Source: Hyperoplus lanceolatus (Eukaryota > Chordata > Actinopteri > Uranoscopiformes > Ammodytidae). From it: a stretch of 64,000 nucleotides of DNA. The notes beneath the pieces were generated by a model. That model did no database searches and was not told where the DNA came from. It saw only the letters and a list, made by a program, of their open reading frames with translations. The position numbers and the translations under genes are program-made. The stretch lies in the NCBI GenBank assembly GCA_026929865.2, contig CM049402.1, positions 30,826,001-30,890,000 on the forward strand. The letters are read 5' to 3'. Positions 40,853 through 64,000 of this stretch are shown piece by piece. Every line of letters starts with the position of its first letter. Position 1 is the stretch's first letter.

Positions 40853-41616
40853 ATATCAATCAATGTTTCCGGTGTCTTAAGACCTTAGTGTGTGAGAGAT
40901 GCCTTGAGGATAAGTGCTGATCCAAGCCGGCCTATTTAGGAAATCCAGATCTAACTAAAGGAGTCTCCTCATTTGCATATGCGTGTCAATCTGTCCGTCA
41001 CTGCTGTCGTCGTGGTATCACCAGTTCTCTAGCCTGATAGTGAGATTGAGTCCACGGGCCAGACTGCTTGACCTATATTAGTATTCAACACTACTACTGA
41101 TCAGCGGACAGTAATCCTACACACACACACACACACACACACCTACACATACACGCTCACACACACACACACACGCACACGCACACACATATGATAGGTA
41201 ATTCTTTTTCAAATCACTAAGAGTCATTGTCTGGGGGCACACATGGTTAACACATTTGAAAGTGATGCTAGCAATCTTTCTATATTCAACAAGAATTTGC
41301 CAAAATACACACACACACACACACACACAGCAAACAGGTTTTATTTCGAGGATGCAGGATATGCTACTTCAGGCAATGCTAATAATAACACACACACACA
41401 CACACCTCACACACTTCCAATCCCTTAACCAACAGTAATTAAACTTTGACCGTAACCTATTTCTACTTCCAGTCTGACGTAACGTTTGCGTAGCTCACCG
41501 GCCGCTACGTCACAATCACAGGATGTTGGCAAATGACAAAACTGCGTGAAAGGAATAGAAGAGATATAGAGTTATACAAATCTGACCTAGAATTTGTATT
41601 CATTTTTCAATACTTA

Positions 41617-41852
41617 TACAGCTCCGGAAAAAATAAAGAGACCAGTCTGGATTTTTCTTAAATCTTTATCTCTACATAACTTATTGAAAATGCTCTTAAT
41701 GACAAAAAAATTATTAGAATTTGGTAGAAATGTTGTCAGTAGTTCATATTATAAAACCAAAATGTTCATTTTACTCAAACATATGCCTATAAATAGTAAA
41801 ACGAGAGACACTGAACATTTGGAGTGGTATCTTAATTTTTTCCAGAGCTGTA
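41617..41852. mobile_element. TA-flanked MITE, family 3
   Basis: TACAGCTCCGGAAAAAATAA at the left and TTTTTTCCAGAGCTGTA at the right, about 236 bp, with a shared interior (AAATGTTCATTTTACTCAAA). Same layout as 49691-49931 and 54384-54621. Terminal TA suggests Tc1/mariner-type mobilisation. Confidence 0.7.
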
Positions 41853-43611
41853 TAGTCTTCTTGCTTCATATCAGGCAAGACACAGCAGGTGAATAGGGTA
41901 CACTTTAAACTTATATATATCACCATGAAACTTTGCCAGTAGTTTGCACAAACCAAACAGACAAGGTTTAGTAGACCAAACGTGTAAGTATACATGTTGG
42001 ACCTTTTATTTAGTGTGAAAAAATACACTTTTCTTTTTGCTTGCAGTGGCTTTCCTTAAGTAATTCTACGAGCACCATGCCATGTGTCTGCAGTAACCAT
42101 GAACCAAAACATGTTATGTATATAATATGCTGTACTTGTAAAATGCACAAAGTAAAATGTAATATCACAACCAGTAATGGTTTTTAAAATACTCACTAGT
42201 GACGAATATTGGTAGGTGACACCTTTGTGCATTTAACTCTGGGATAATTTTTTTTAATTTCCAGGTTTATTTAGCAAGGAAAATACACACTTGTTTATGA
42301 AAATTAAATCCAAAAATATGCCATAATTGTCCAGGCTATTTCACATCTGCTGTCACTTTACCTCAATTTGGGGTTGTTTTGTAAGATTTTTTTGGCCTTA
42401 CGCAAAAAAAAAAAAAAAAAAATTATGCAACACAGACTGGCCTGTCCCAGTTAACAAACAGTGTCCTGTGTCACGGTTTGATAAGTGGAGAGTGGACTCA
42501 CCCAGAAAAGTTATGTGATGTGCTGGCTGATGTTATTACATCCTTCTCTGCAGTTCTCTTTTAATAATGAGTTCTTTTGTAAGGACCAATGTACTACCGA
42601 TATATATCTTTATATATATACAATTGTTTTTATTGAAGAAGCTGACTTGATTTGAATAAGAATCCCAATGCACCTTTACTGTCTTGTACCTGTGCAAATG
42701 GCAATACACATATTCTATTCTATTATATGTATTTGGGTAATTTTGATGCAGGTCTATGTAGGTTTAATAGATCAAAGTATTTAGCAAGTTCATGTTTCCC
42801 ATGGGCCCTAATTTTTATTTAAGTTATTTCTTATTGGGGTCATAATTACCTTGGTTGGTCACCAAATAAATATTACTACAACACAGTCGGTGCATCTACA
42901 TGAGGTAAAGCCTTTCGGTGATCACGTATGGATTTTATACCTTCTGCTGTAACGTCCAGGTTTTTTTCTTAGCAGCAGAATCAACAACTGAAACATTTCT
43001 TTAGATTTTTCTTGAGCTCCTGCACCAGTGTCAGGGGGGGGGGGGGGCACGCCAGTTTGTAAACGCTGCCATACTGTGAAATACAGAGAGAGTTTTGTGG
43101 AGCTGATAGTCTTAATCATCTTTGTGTCAACTCGTTTGGCGATGGCTTGAATGTACCCGACATTCAAATATATGAAAAAGTTACGCACTGTAGCTTTAAC
43201 TACGTAACAATTAATGTTTTATAAGAAGAGGTAAAGGGTGTATCATCCTTCTCCGCTAGTTTACGTGATTATATGAACAGATATTTTTCATATTTCTATC
43301 TTATGTAAGAGCTGGAACATGCTATGCAACACATTCCAGTGTTTGGTAAGATGTTGGTTAACAGCCCAGGAATGGCAACAATTTATATAAGAGTGAGTAT
43401 CCATAAGCAAACGCAAAAGCATTCATATTACCATATTTCACCATGCTTTTGAATAAGCTAGCCCTATGTAAACTGTACTGAGAGCTTTCACATAGATAGT
43501 ATAGCCTTTCTCAAGATAGGTGCATGAAAATTCACCCTAATGCATGATGTAATGGTTTTATTTCACATTTTCCAGGGGGAAAAACTCCAGCGGTTTCTAG
43601 TAGTTCACATA

Positions 43612-45038
43612 CAGTCCCCTCTACAAGTATCGGAACAGTGAGGCCAATTCCTTTATTTTTGCTGTAGACTGGAAACATTTGGGTTTGACACCAAAATATG
43701 AATATGAGACAATAGCTCAACATTTCAGCTTTCATTTCCAGGTATTCACATCTGGATCTGATACACAACTGAGAAGATATCATTTTTTGAAAAAGAACAC
43801 AACATTTTTAGGCAAGCAGAAGTATTGGAACAGATAGACTTTAAATAAATTAAAGTGAATAAACCGTACTATTTTGTCGCAAATACTTTGCTTGCAATAA
43901 CTGCATCAAGCCTGTGACCCATTGACATCACAAAACGTTTGCATTCTTTTGTGGTGCTTTTCCAGGCTTTCACTGCAGCCTCATTCAGTTGCTGTTTGTT
44001 TTGGGGGGTTACTCCCTTCGGTCTCCTCTTTAGCAGGTAAAATGCATGTTCTATAGGGTTTAAGTCTGGAGATTGACTTGGCCATTTCTTGCCCCTGATG
44101 AACTCCTTTGTTGTTTTTGCAGTTTTTTGGATCCTTATCTTGCTGCATGATGGAGCATCTTCCAATCAGTTTGGTTGCATCTTTCTTTAAATTGGCAGAC
44201 AGAGTGTTTCTGTAGACTTCTAAGTTCATTTTGCGGCTGCCATCATGTGTTACTGTGTTGTTGTCGAGATGAACCTTTACCAAAGTGATGGAAAGGCTAA
44301 AGTTTGGAGACAGAAAGGATCTACTCATGATCCCAAACATACAGGCTCATCTGTGAAACACGGTGGAGGCAAGGTCATGGCTTGGGCTTGCATGGCTTCT
44401 TCTGGGACGGGCTCATTATTCTTCATTGATGATGTAACACATGATGTCAACAGCAAAATGAACTCAGAAGTTTACAGAAACATTTTGTCTGACAATTTAA
44501 GGAAAGATGCAACCGAACTAATTGGAAGATCCTTCATCATGCAGCAAGATAATGACCCAAAACACAACGAAGGAGTTAATCAAGGGCAAGAAGTGGAATG
44601 TTTTAGACTGGCCAAGTCAATCTCCAGACTTAAACGCTATAGAGCATGCATTTTACCTGCTAAAAAGAAGACTTAAGAGAGTAACCCCCTAACACAAACA
44701 GCAACTTAATGAGGCTGCAGTGAAAGCCTGTAAAAGTATCACAAAAGAAGAATGCAAAAGTTTGGTGATGTCAATGGGTCACAGGCTTGATGCGGTTATT
44801 ACAAGCAAAGGTTTTGCGACAAAATAGTAAGGTTTATTCACTTTAATTTATTTAAAGTCTATCTGTTCCAATACTTCTGCTCGCCTAAAAATGTGGTGTT
44901 CCTTTACAAATAATGCTATCTTCTCAGTTGTGTATCGGATCCAGATGTGAATACCTGGAAATGAAAGCTGAAATGTTGAGCTGTTGTCTCATATTCATCT
45001 TTTGGTGTCAAACCCAAATGTACTTATGGAGGGGACTG
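43612..45038. mobile_element. Tc1/mariner-type transposon relic, palindromic
   Basis: Flanked by TA on both sides. The ends are inverted repeats beginning CAGTCCCCTC. The left part (about 44250 down to 43860) encodes on the minus strand the C-terminal half of a Tc1 transposase (SQSPDLNPIEHAFYLLKRR). The right part (about 44260-44830) encodes a similar but diverged half on the plus strand (KVWRQKG, SVKHGGGKVMAWACM, MQQDNDPKH). Both reading frames contain stops or shifts and neither has the N-terminal DNA-binding half, so the element cannot encode a working transposase. Confidence 0.8.
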
Positions 45039-45836
45039 TACTTTACTTATGTAACTTTAACTAAACAGAAGTGGGAATGCTTTTGAAAGTAAACACTCAT
45101 CGGGTAATTATGGTGCCATAACATTGTTTGGCACAGCTATCCACGGATCAGTTGTCATAACTGCAGGGGCTGGATGTGCAAACTATGTCATTAAATTTAC
45201 CGCCCTAAAATGTAAATTAACACCTTCTCATACCCAATTAATTCAAATGGAAGATATTTTTACAGGATCTAGACAAGAGGAGAAGCAGGGAATTGGAGAG
45301 GTTGCAATTTGATATTCCAAGATATCACCCAAAGGTGATATTATGTCGACGTTAATAAGGTGTAATACTACAGAGACATTAAGCCAATAAACTGAATATA
45401 GAAAAATAATAATAGAAAAAAAAGATAGTGGACTGATCGCCTGTTTTTTTTATTTAGGCCTATCAATAAATATGTGTCTTTTAGAATACAAAACATACAT
45501 GCAATGTGGTTAAAGCATCACTTTGTTATTGAAATGAGTTATCCTTTGATAAGATCAAACAAATAAACTCGTGTTTTTGTTCTTAAAAAAGGTCTAAACA
45601 GACAATTGATCTAAATGTTTTACTATTGGGTGGTGTCTATTCCAGTGGACATAAAAATAACTTATAATAAAGTATTGTATTAAAAAAAAGCTTATTATTT
45701 ACAGTATGAGTGAAGTAAGAGGAGAAATCCATCATACTTCCACAATATTTCTTGTCCGTCTGAATTATAACTAGGTTGTGAACGAGTTAAAAAACAGTTC
45801 TTCGTTTAGTTGTGTAACATCCGATGACAATAAAGA

Positions 45837-45837
<1 letters not shown>

Positions 45838-45924
<87 letters not shown>
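45838..45924 (+). repeat. (TCTA)n microsatellite
   Basis: About 21 copies, intergenic. Confidence 0.95.
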
Positions 45925-46205
45925 CACATTACAGATGTTAATGCTGATGGGCTCATGACACAGATGTCCATTTAACTCCTTATTCAGCTCTGGAACAAAC
46001 TCCCTTTCTATATCAGAGCAGCTGAGTCAAAGAGAGCTGTTTAGTCACTTGTTTAGCTTTCACAGACTGAAGTTTAGCTTTCACAGACTAAAGTTAATTA
46101 ACTAAAGATAATGTGTGTTCAAGGCAGTTTTCCTGAAAAGATAGTTTGCCTTAAAACTCAAAAATATTGTGAAGACATTTGCCTTGATTTTTATTGTTTT
46201 ATCTC

Positions 46206-46209
46206 ATGC

Positions 46210-46288
<79 letters not shown>

Positions 46289-46290
46289 TA
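46206..46290 (+). repeat. (TTA)n microsatellite
   Basis: About 27 copies, intergenic. Confidence 0.95.
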
Positions 46291-46404
46291 ATTATTTGTA
46301 ATCGTCTAACTAAAAGCCTATGCATTATTTGGATGTGGACTCTCTACCACATCTATTCACCTCTGATGATCCCCTCACGCCACCTGGCTGGCCCCGACCA
46401 CGCG

Positions 46405-46414
46405 CACACACACA

Positions 46415-46495
<81 letters not shown>
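46405..46495 (+). repeat. (CA)n microsatellite
   Basis: Upstream edge of the lonrf3 promoter region. Confidence 0.95.
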
Positions 46496-46497
<2 letters not shown>

Positions 46498-46627
46498 GCC
46501 CGGCCCGCCACTGCTTTTTAGCTGTAGTCGGGCAGTATGCAGGTCAGACAGGCTGCTGCCCTCGTCACAGAAACTGTTACATGGCCGATTTGTTCGGTAA
46601 CCGTTTTTTTCCCTTCTAAGCTCCTCG

Positions 46628-46660
46628 ACCAATCAGAACAGCTGGCCTTCGTCACGTGAC
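46628..46660 (+). promoter_or_regulatory. CCAAT box and palindromic E-box in the lonrf3 promoter
   Basis: ACCAATCAG at 46628-46636 (NF-Y type) and the perfect palindrome GTCACGTGAC at 46651-46660, about 275 bp upstream of the ATG. The latter is the USF / MiT-TFE (CLEAR-type) E-box. Motif match only; function inferred. Confidence 0.45.
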
Positions 46661-46932
46661 ACAACTTTTACATAAGTATTTTTTTTTCTTTTCTGTTATT
46701 CTATGCCCACCGCTGCTGGTCCTTTGAGAATAATCTCGCCCGTTCCTAGGACTACAAACCACAGCATGAGCCTGCGGTCACTCATTGCGCCTCGCCTATA
46801 GCCGTAGCAGCATCAGTTTACACGGATGGCTTCAGTGATTGTTTTACCACATAGGTGAGTTAAGTGAGTGAGGAGAACTAGCCTATATAGACTTTTAAAT
46901 TAATTTAAACATCACTTCGACTGCTTAGCGCG

Positions 46933-57324
<10,392 letters not shown>

Positions 57325-58480
57325 AGTGTGAAAAACTACAACTATGGTGGAATCAAAATGCAGTAAAACCTCTTCGCTCCTCCTGGCTGCAAACTACAAA
57401 ACGGCCCTCCTTCTAACACAGCAGTTGATCTGTTGTTTGTTCTTCTGGTTTTTTTTTATGCACAAATAACTTCAAAACGTTGCTTTTGAATTTGCACCTT
57501 GTAGCAGCGCTGGCTGGACTCTCTCTCCGTCTACACATCAACAGAAAATGTTGAAACTTAAAATTTAAAAAAGGAAACTAAAGCAGTGACGACGATATTA
57601 TAGATCCGAATGAAAAGATATCTTCCATTCAAAGGCATTTTTTTTCTCCCGATACAGATTGAGAGACTTGAATAATCTTCGACCTTTTTTGAACAGTGAC
57701 TGTAGCAACGACGCTGAAGCGCACAAGCTCACAACATGTCTTCAATTGTTGCCTTTTATGGCTGTCCTCCATTTTGTAGTTCTACGTACTTTCTCTCGCA
57801 AAACAAAAAACTACAAAAAAAACAAATCGCATTCTGATACGAATGACTTTTTTCTGCCTATCTGAACTTTTCAAGCAAATACTGGAACATTCAAATCTCA
57901 TCTACTGTAAGTGGCAACTGCCTTTAATTCAACCAATCAGTGTCCCTCACCTCTCCCCCCTCCCTTTGTGTACTATATGTCTTCTGAATCTACAAGAAAC
58001 CTATTTATACGTTTGCCTTTTTCTGTGTCAGCTAAGTGAATAACCTTAATAATACCTGTTTTAGATATACTTCATTCAGTGGTTTAAGCTTTCTGCTCAC
58101 TTACTGTTTAGTAAATGGTTTGCCTCATTACAAGGTGTAGACAACCACATGTTAGATACAGTATTTTACCTCACAACAACTATTCTAGTCTTCCTTCCTT
58201 CCTTATAACTATCATTTCATCACTGTCCCAAAATCTTGAAGCAACAAGACTGAACATTTTTACATCAACATTGGTGCTTTACGACTCTTGTTCTTCTTGT
58301 TCTTTTTGTCTTTATTATTCATCCAATTTTTGTTATTTTTAATTTATTATGTTGTCATTATTTAAGCATGCAGTGACATTGTTTACATTTCATAGAAGGA
58401 GATGCCAAGCTGCTCATATTTTCCAAAGTTTTTTTTTATTTAATTTTTTTTAAATAAAATATTTTATTGACACTCAAACA
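57325..58480 (+). other. lonrf3 3' UTR
   Basis: Sequence after the stop with AATAAA at 58453-58458, followed by a (CA)n tract. No further coding exon or family match. The exact end is not visible from sequence alone. Confidence 0.45.
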
Positions 58481-58501
58481 TTTGCAATATCATCCATGTG
58501 T

Positions 58502-58502
<1 letters not shown>

Positions 58503-58596
<94 letters not shown>
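58503..58596 (+). repeat. (CA)n microsatellite
   Basis: Interrupted once (AACACAC near 58550), downstream of the lonrf3 poly(A) signal. Confidence 0.95.
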
Positions 58597-58597
<1 letters not shown>

Positions 58598-59994
58598 TGT
58601 AAGTGTGACAACCCAGATCTGTGGTATTTTAATTGGCCTGTCACAATCTGAGCTACTAGAAACATACTTCAATTTGAATTCCTTTTTCTTCTTTTTTTTT
58701 ATAGCTACAGAGATACACTCTAATGCATTTACATCTGGATGTGTGATACCATTGTGTCCTAAAGTGTATTTATTCAGTATTTATTCTGACTTATTTTGCA
58801 CTTCCATTTTATATGTAAGGGAAAGAACATGGTGCTGGAGACAGACAGGCCTTTAGGAAGTGTATTTGAATTACCACATAATAAATAAATAAATCTGCTG
58901 GTGCTTAAAACAGTCAAACGGTCCCTATGTGTGGATCCCTATCTGTGTATCCATTCATATGAGTTTGATTGACGAGTTAAAAGGCCAGTGCCTTCCATTA
59001 TAGAATAACAGGGGTGTGGAAGCTAACAAGCAATTAAAAGCTACATTTTAAAGTTAATAATTTTAATTTTATTTTGAAATTTGTCCATTTAAAGTTTTAT
59101 TTTTTTGAAATGTTATTTCATTTTATTAACATTTTTATTTTTTCACAAAAAGGAAATGGCTATAAAGCAAACATATTTCTGAAAAAAAAATGTTGTTTGA
59201 AAAAAAAATATCGAGGCCTTGTCTAACGAGTTGTTATTTTATTACATTGGAAAAATCTGCAAATATTTTATTTTACGTATTAAATGTGTTTTTGATTTGA
59301 CATCTGATGAAGTGATTTGATTTCAATCGGGTGCTTTGTATTTTATAATTTTTATTTTAGTCAACGATATGTTTTCATTCTCTCCTTGTTCGGTGCGTAA
59401 ACAGCACAGGTAACGAACGTACTGTCAAATCATCCAGTTTTTTACTTTTATTTTATGTTGTATTGAAAGGGTCAAAGCCATGTAATGCTGCAAAATGGTG
59501 AAACATTATATAAAAAATGATATACAACAATGATTTTCTTAATTCATATTTTCCCTATTATAACATTATATCAAGTTATTATGCACCATAATTGTTCATT
59601 TGATATTTGCTAAGGTTTCTCTACACTATGTTTCCTAGTAAAGGATATCATATCATATCTTAACTGGTATATTTCTAAACAAAACCACTAAGAAGCTAAG
59701 GGGATTTAAACTGGGCTTGACAAATTGAACATTGGGTTATACAGTATATAAAAGCACAGTATATATTATTTTGGATTCAGAAATGTATTTTCTGAAAGGC
59801 TTGAAGAGGTAGGGGTGAAGGGAATGAGTGAATAAAAAAACTATATAGTTGAAAAATGACAAAATATGTCACTGGCTTAAAACTTACATTTGGGAACTCT
59901 TGTTTATCTGTTAGAGCAGCTCTAGTGCCTTAAGTTCAGAATTCTTCCATTTTTCAATTCAATGTGTAAACGGAAACAACCTAAGTAAGCTAAC

Positions 59995-60130
59995 TATTGG
60001 GAGCAATTCGGGGTTCAGTGTCTCTTTGCCCAGGGATACTTCGACATGTGATGGGGAGACGGGGGATCGAACCACCGACCCTGTAACCCAATGAACGACC
60101 TCCAGACCCGCTTCGCCACAGCTGCCCACA
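59995..60130 (-). mobile_element. tRNA-derived SINE fragment
   Basis: On the plus strand it reads GGGGATCGAACCACCGACC (reversed box B), then CGCCACAGCTGCCC (reversed head), after GTTCAGTGTCTCTTTGCCCA. A common fish SINE layout on the minus strand. Confidence 0.65.
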
Positions 60131-61647
60131 GTAACCAACAGTATTTGGTTTTCTTCCCACGGGGGGGAATACAATACAATGAACGACATTTTTCATGCAA
60201 CAATCTCTGGTCTCGTGGGTTTTCTGCACTTTTACATTGTGAGAGTCAAACAAAACAAAAAAAACTAAACAAAACACATACAACAGAAAAACTAAAATAT
60301 GAAATAATAATAAAAATGAATTGGTTACATGATTATATTAACGGTTTTATCCTAAACATTTTCTCAATATAAAATGGCCTCATTTATAAAGGTTAAAGAC
60401 ATTGCAGAACTCAACTAAATGTTTTTTCCACTCAATATTAATATTCCATATCGTTAGCCTCATAGCATAATTGCCCAAATCATATTTACTCTACTCTACT
60501 TTTACTCTACATCTACTCTATTCTACATGTACTCTACTCTACATCTACTTTTCGTTAGCCTAAAAGCACAATTGCCTGAGTCATATGTTAACGGAATTTA
60601 ATTTGCCTTATGATTGTATAATATTTTAATGCTCAAACAGCTTTCTGCCTGTTGAACTTTGTCCCAGTAAACTTAAAGAACTCAAAAGAGTTTTGCTAAA
60701 CTTGCATTTAGGACTACATCTGCTGATTACTTGTTTTTTAGCCTTGAAGAAGTAAAACTGCCTCGTAAGGAATTTTGGCACACAGATACTGGGAAGCAAC
60801 ACACACATATGTTCAAGGACGAGTACTTCTTTCACACATTTTATTATCAGTGTAATTAAAACTCATCCCCCATATTTTCCAGAAACTCAAGGACCCTGGA
60901 CACACAAACCTAGTGTGTTTTCGCACACACCATCTTCACTACATATAATCTCTGTACACTGTTCATTTCGTTGTCTCAATCATCTGTGCCACACTGTGAT
61001 GTATGCTAATTGAGCACCCTTGCATTTGCTGTCGCAAGTAAAAACTTCACCTGCTTTGAAGCCTGCCTTGACTCAGATTTCTTTATTGAAACACTTGGGT
61101 TATTTAAAAAAATAATTCCTTTAACATCATATTTTAAGGGTTATAGAGTAGGCTAAAGTAGATGTAGAGTAGAGTAGATGTAGAATAGAGTAGATGTAGA
61201 GAGTAAATATGATTTAGGCAATTATGCTATGAGGCTAACGATATGCTTTTGTTATCAGACAGATTATTCCAGCAGAGAAAGGTGTTAACTATAACAGTGC
61301 AGGTTATGAGCTAACACCCAGATGGGACATGAAGACAGTGACATTTGTCGGAGACTAAGTATTCAATTCATAAAGTTCAGGATGTTATAAAATCTACAGA
61401 CTCATAAAAGAAATCTCTTAAAGTGACACAGACATTTTACTGGTGCTTTTTTAGTGTCAAATTGCCAGAAAAAAACATTAACTGTACAACACAGATGTAG
61501 AAAAAGGTGGGATATGTTTTTAGTTATGCAATTTTTTATTTATTTTTTTAAAGTAGAGGGTGGTGGCATTATTATCTAACGATTAATATCTTGACCTACA
61601 TTATCTTAAGTGCATTTAATCAAACTGTTATTTTTTTTTTAACCTTT

Positions 61648-61902
61648 ATTTATACATGTATATCCCATTGAGTCCGAAGACTCTTTTGCAAGGGAGACCT
61701 GTTCCCATTTACACGTTACCATTCACACACACATTCATACACCGATAGCAGGCTAACTATCGCATTCACACGAGGCAAGATGGGTGAAGTGTCTTGCCCA
61801 AGGACACAACAACTATGACACAGGTGGCAGGGCGAGGATCGAACCTCCAACCCTTTGATCATCAGCCGACCCGCTCTACCAATTGAGCCACAGTCGCCAG
61901 TC
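61648..61902 (-). mobile_element. tRNA-derived SINE, near full length
   Basis: Reverse-complement copy of the 943-1209 family, from the body end at 61660 to the tRNA head (TGAGCCACAGTCGCC) near 61900. Confidence 0.75.
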
Positions 61903-62082
61903 ACAATAATGTTTTACTCTTATGTTCACTATCTTGTGATCTCAATAAAACAAAGATTAATGTAATTGTTATCAAGGAAACAAAAGCTTATTTCCTCCTA
62001 TTACTCATAATATTAAATGCTGTTATCTCAAGATCACAAATTGATAATCTATAGTGCAATAAATCAACCTTACGGGGCGCTC

Positions 62083-62251
62083 CGGTGGTGTAGTGGATAG
62101 AGCGTGTAGTACCATATTAGCTCAGGCCTTCGGTGCAGTGGTCGCGGGTTCAAATCCAACCCGTGGACCTTTATTGCAGGTCATTCCCCCTCTCTCCCTG
62201 TCTCCCCATTTCAACTCTGTACTGTCTGATAAAGCTTGAAAATGCCAAAAA
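62083..62251 (+). mobile_element. tRNA-derived SINE, third family
   Basis: Head CTCCGGTGGTGTAGTGGATA, box B GGGTTCAAATCCAACCC, and the same body and tail as 14755-14928. Boxes A and B look intact. Confidence 0.75.
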
Positions 62252-62823
62252 AAATCTACCTGTTGTCACCAGAGGTTGTTTCCTCTTGTATCTATTATTT
62301 TGTTATCTTTCAAAAATATACCTTTTGTTTATTCAAAATCATGACATAATGATCCTGTTATCATGAGATCAAGGCATTAATCATTAAAATAATTGCAAAT
62401 GTGGCCATTCGTGGCTTCCGTACCATCAAATTTGTGCCCATGTTAAAATACAAAACTTCCCCTCACACACAGACATTATCTAAAGCTGTAAATTAAATTT
62501 TACAGTTTTCTTCCCTATAAAGTATTAGATACCGATCCCAAATATATGGAGTTTTTTGAAAGAGCACAAGGTTTATTTATCTTTCCAGGCAAACCGAACA
62601 ATGTAACAGATTCCCGTAAACCAACTGTTTCGTCTCCAGTTTCACATTTTTACAGCTCTGGTCTCGAGGAATGATTTCTCTGATATAACACCCTTACAAA
62701 ACTATTTGGCCTCTTTAAAAGTAAAAAGCATTGCCAAGATCTCCCACTCATTTTTAAACGTTTCAAATGACTTCAACGACTACTTTACTATATTCTTTCA
62801 AAAGGTTTAAGTCTGGGTCATAT

Positions 62824-62824
<1 letters not shown>

Positions 62825-62894
<70 letters not shown>

Positions 62895-62911
62895 CACACA
62901 CACACACACAC
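62825..62911 (+). repeat. (CA)n microsatellite
   Basis: Intergenic, one CG interruption. Confidence 0.95.
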
Positions 62912-63945
62912 TGTACATTTTCTATCATACTCTTTTGTTGGGTTCACACAAGATGTCAGATGAATGTCCATATATCTCTCGACTACTATGTTTTCTGTAC
63001 TTTTCTGTCTGTTTTTGCTAGTAACATCTTTAAACATTTAGTACGCATTACGTTTGCAGAAGTACAATCTGAAACTACAACTTGTGTATAAACTGAAAGG
63101 TTTTGTGTTCCTGAACACACTGGACTGGACAAAACGTCTTGACAGTTTTTTGTTTGTCTCAACTCGACTGAGATTGTTAGAAAGTTACAGTGGTCGGATT
63201 ACAGGTTACATCACATCACTGAGTCATAGCTCAATAATTAATCAGATGAATCAAACCCTTGTAATGTCTTATCTGATTTCTTAAAAAGCACGTGGGAGGT
63301 TCAAGAAACATTTGATCTCTTAGAAGCATTCATGCAACTAGACAAAACATTAAGGTTTACTTTCACATGGTCCATAAAAAGATTGATAGCACTCTCATGT
63401 TTATTTGATTTTTTAACCATCAATTATGAATCAATTTTCAGCCAACAGTTCCAACCTCCTAACATCCATTATATCTTACTGTAATTTACCCTATAGCTTT
63501 ATGTTTCAAAGGTCATTATAACTCTTAATTGATGCTGTATGAATTAAATTTAAAATGTCCATCCAGCCATCTCAGAGTTCAATACACCTTCATATTCCCA
63601 CTGGTGAAGTAGGTTTTTAATAGACCGTCGAATCGGATAAGGTAAAACTCTCAAAGAGCAGCATGAGTACTGACAGACATTCAATAGTAACTGTGTTAAA
63701 TCTACAGTTGATTGCTTATGAAACAAAATTGGGTCAAGAAAACATTCTTCAGAAGTTAAGAGTCTCAAGAGAGAAAGTCTACGAACCAGTGATGGAAAGA
63801 TTCAATGAACAGTTTATATAGAAAGAGGGTGGCAGGTGGAAGCCAAGAAATAGACTAGACAAAATCAGGTTTACAAGAAGATGTGTGAAAGAAAAGTTTC
63901 ATGTGGATGTGTAGAGGCAAAGTGACAGTGTTAGTTTTCACACAT

Positions 63946-64000
63946 ACAGCTGCGGAAAAAATGAAGAGACCACTCCAAATGTTCAGTGTCTCTTGTTTTA
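63946..64000. mobile_element. TA-flanked MITE, family 3, cut by window edge
   Basis: TACAGCTGCGGAAAAAATGA and CACTCCAAATGTTCAGTGTC; the rest lies outside the window. Confidence 0.6.

Larger units (their letters stand above)
58597..64000. other. Repeat-rich region downstream of lonrf3
   Basis: No gene recognised on either strand. Contents: tRNA-derived SINEs at 59995-60130, 61648-61902 and 62083-62251; (CA)n at 62825-62911; a dispersed-repeat fragment at 63580-63770; the start of a MITE cut by the window edge at 63946. Between them is AT-rich sequence without recognisable structure. Confidence 0.5.

Noticed and set aside
43869..44676. Tc1 transposase frames as an active gene
   Set aside because: Both are C-terminal halves with frameshifts or stops and no DNA-binding half.
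63550..63768. Minus-strand 72-codon frame near the window end
   Set aside because: Overlaps a dispersed repeat also present at 27715-27760; probably a transposon fragment, not a host gene.

Overview
The window is vertebrate nuclear DNA, almost certainly from a teleost fish. Genes are split by GT-AG introns, proteins match vertebrate families along their full length, and the spaces between them are packed with (CA)n/(TG)n microsatellites, tRNA-headed SINEs, short palindromic DNA-transposon remnants (MITEs) and a Tc1-type transposon relic. No bacterial, viral or organellar genes were seen.

Six protein-coding genes were rebuilt exon by exon; every junction keeps the reading frame. (1) gpr137-like, minus strand, 578-6515, 8 coding exons, 389 aa, seven-pass membrane protein. 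(2) A PLD3/PLD4-type phospholipase D-fold nuclease, plus strand, 8604-21104, 12 exons, 913 aa if the first three exons belong to it; both HKD catalytic motifs are intact. (3) smim19, minus, 23322-25231, 3 exons, 101 aa. (4) fam199x, minus, 28396-33108, 7 coding exons, 389 aa, with a GC-AG first coding intron. (5) commd5, plus, 35071-39524, 7 exons, 211 aa. (6) A LONRF-family RING/TPR/LON protein closest to LONRF3, plus, 46933-57324, 12 exons, 746 aa.

Layout: gpr137 and the PLD gene are divergent across about 2 kb; the PLD gene and smim19 converge; smim19 and fam199x run in tandem; fam199x and commd5 are divergent across about 2 kb; commd5 and lonrf3 are in tandem, separated by 7.4 kb of repeats. 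The last 6.7 kb holds the lonrf3 3' UTR and then only repeats. There is no operon-like logic. By family knowledge, GPR137-type, PLD3-type and COMMD proteins act on lysosomes or endosomes, while SMIM19 and FAM199X are poorly characterised.

The most unusual observations are: the roughly 440-residue charged extension in front of the PLD membrane anchor (or a separate gene there); pieces of exon ends with their donor sites copied into neighbouring introns of both gpr137 and commd5; a GC-AG intron beside a long GT tract in fam199x; a 21-bp perfect inverted repeat in the fam199x/commd5 promoter interval; and a Tc1 element converted into a head-to-head palindrome of two 3' halves. All homology calls are from memory of protein families, not from a database search.
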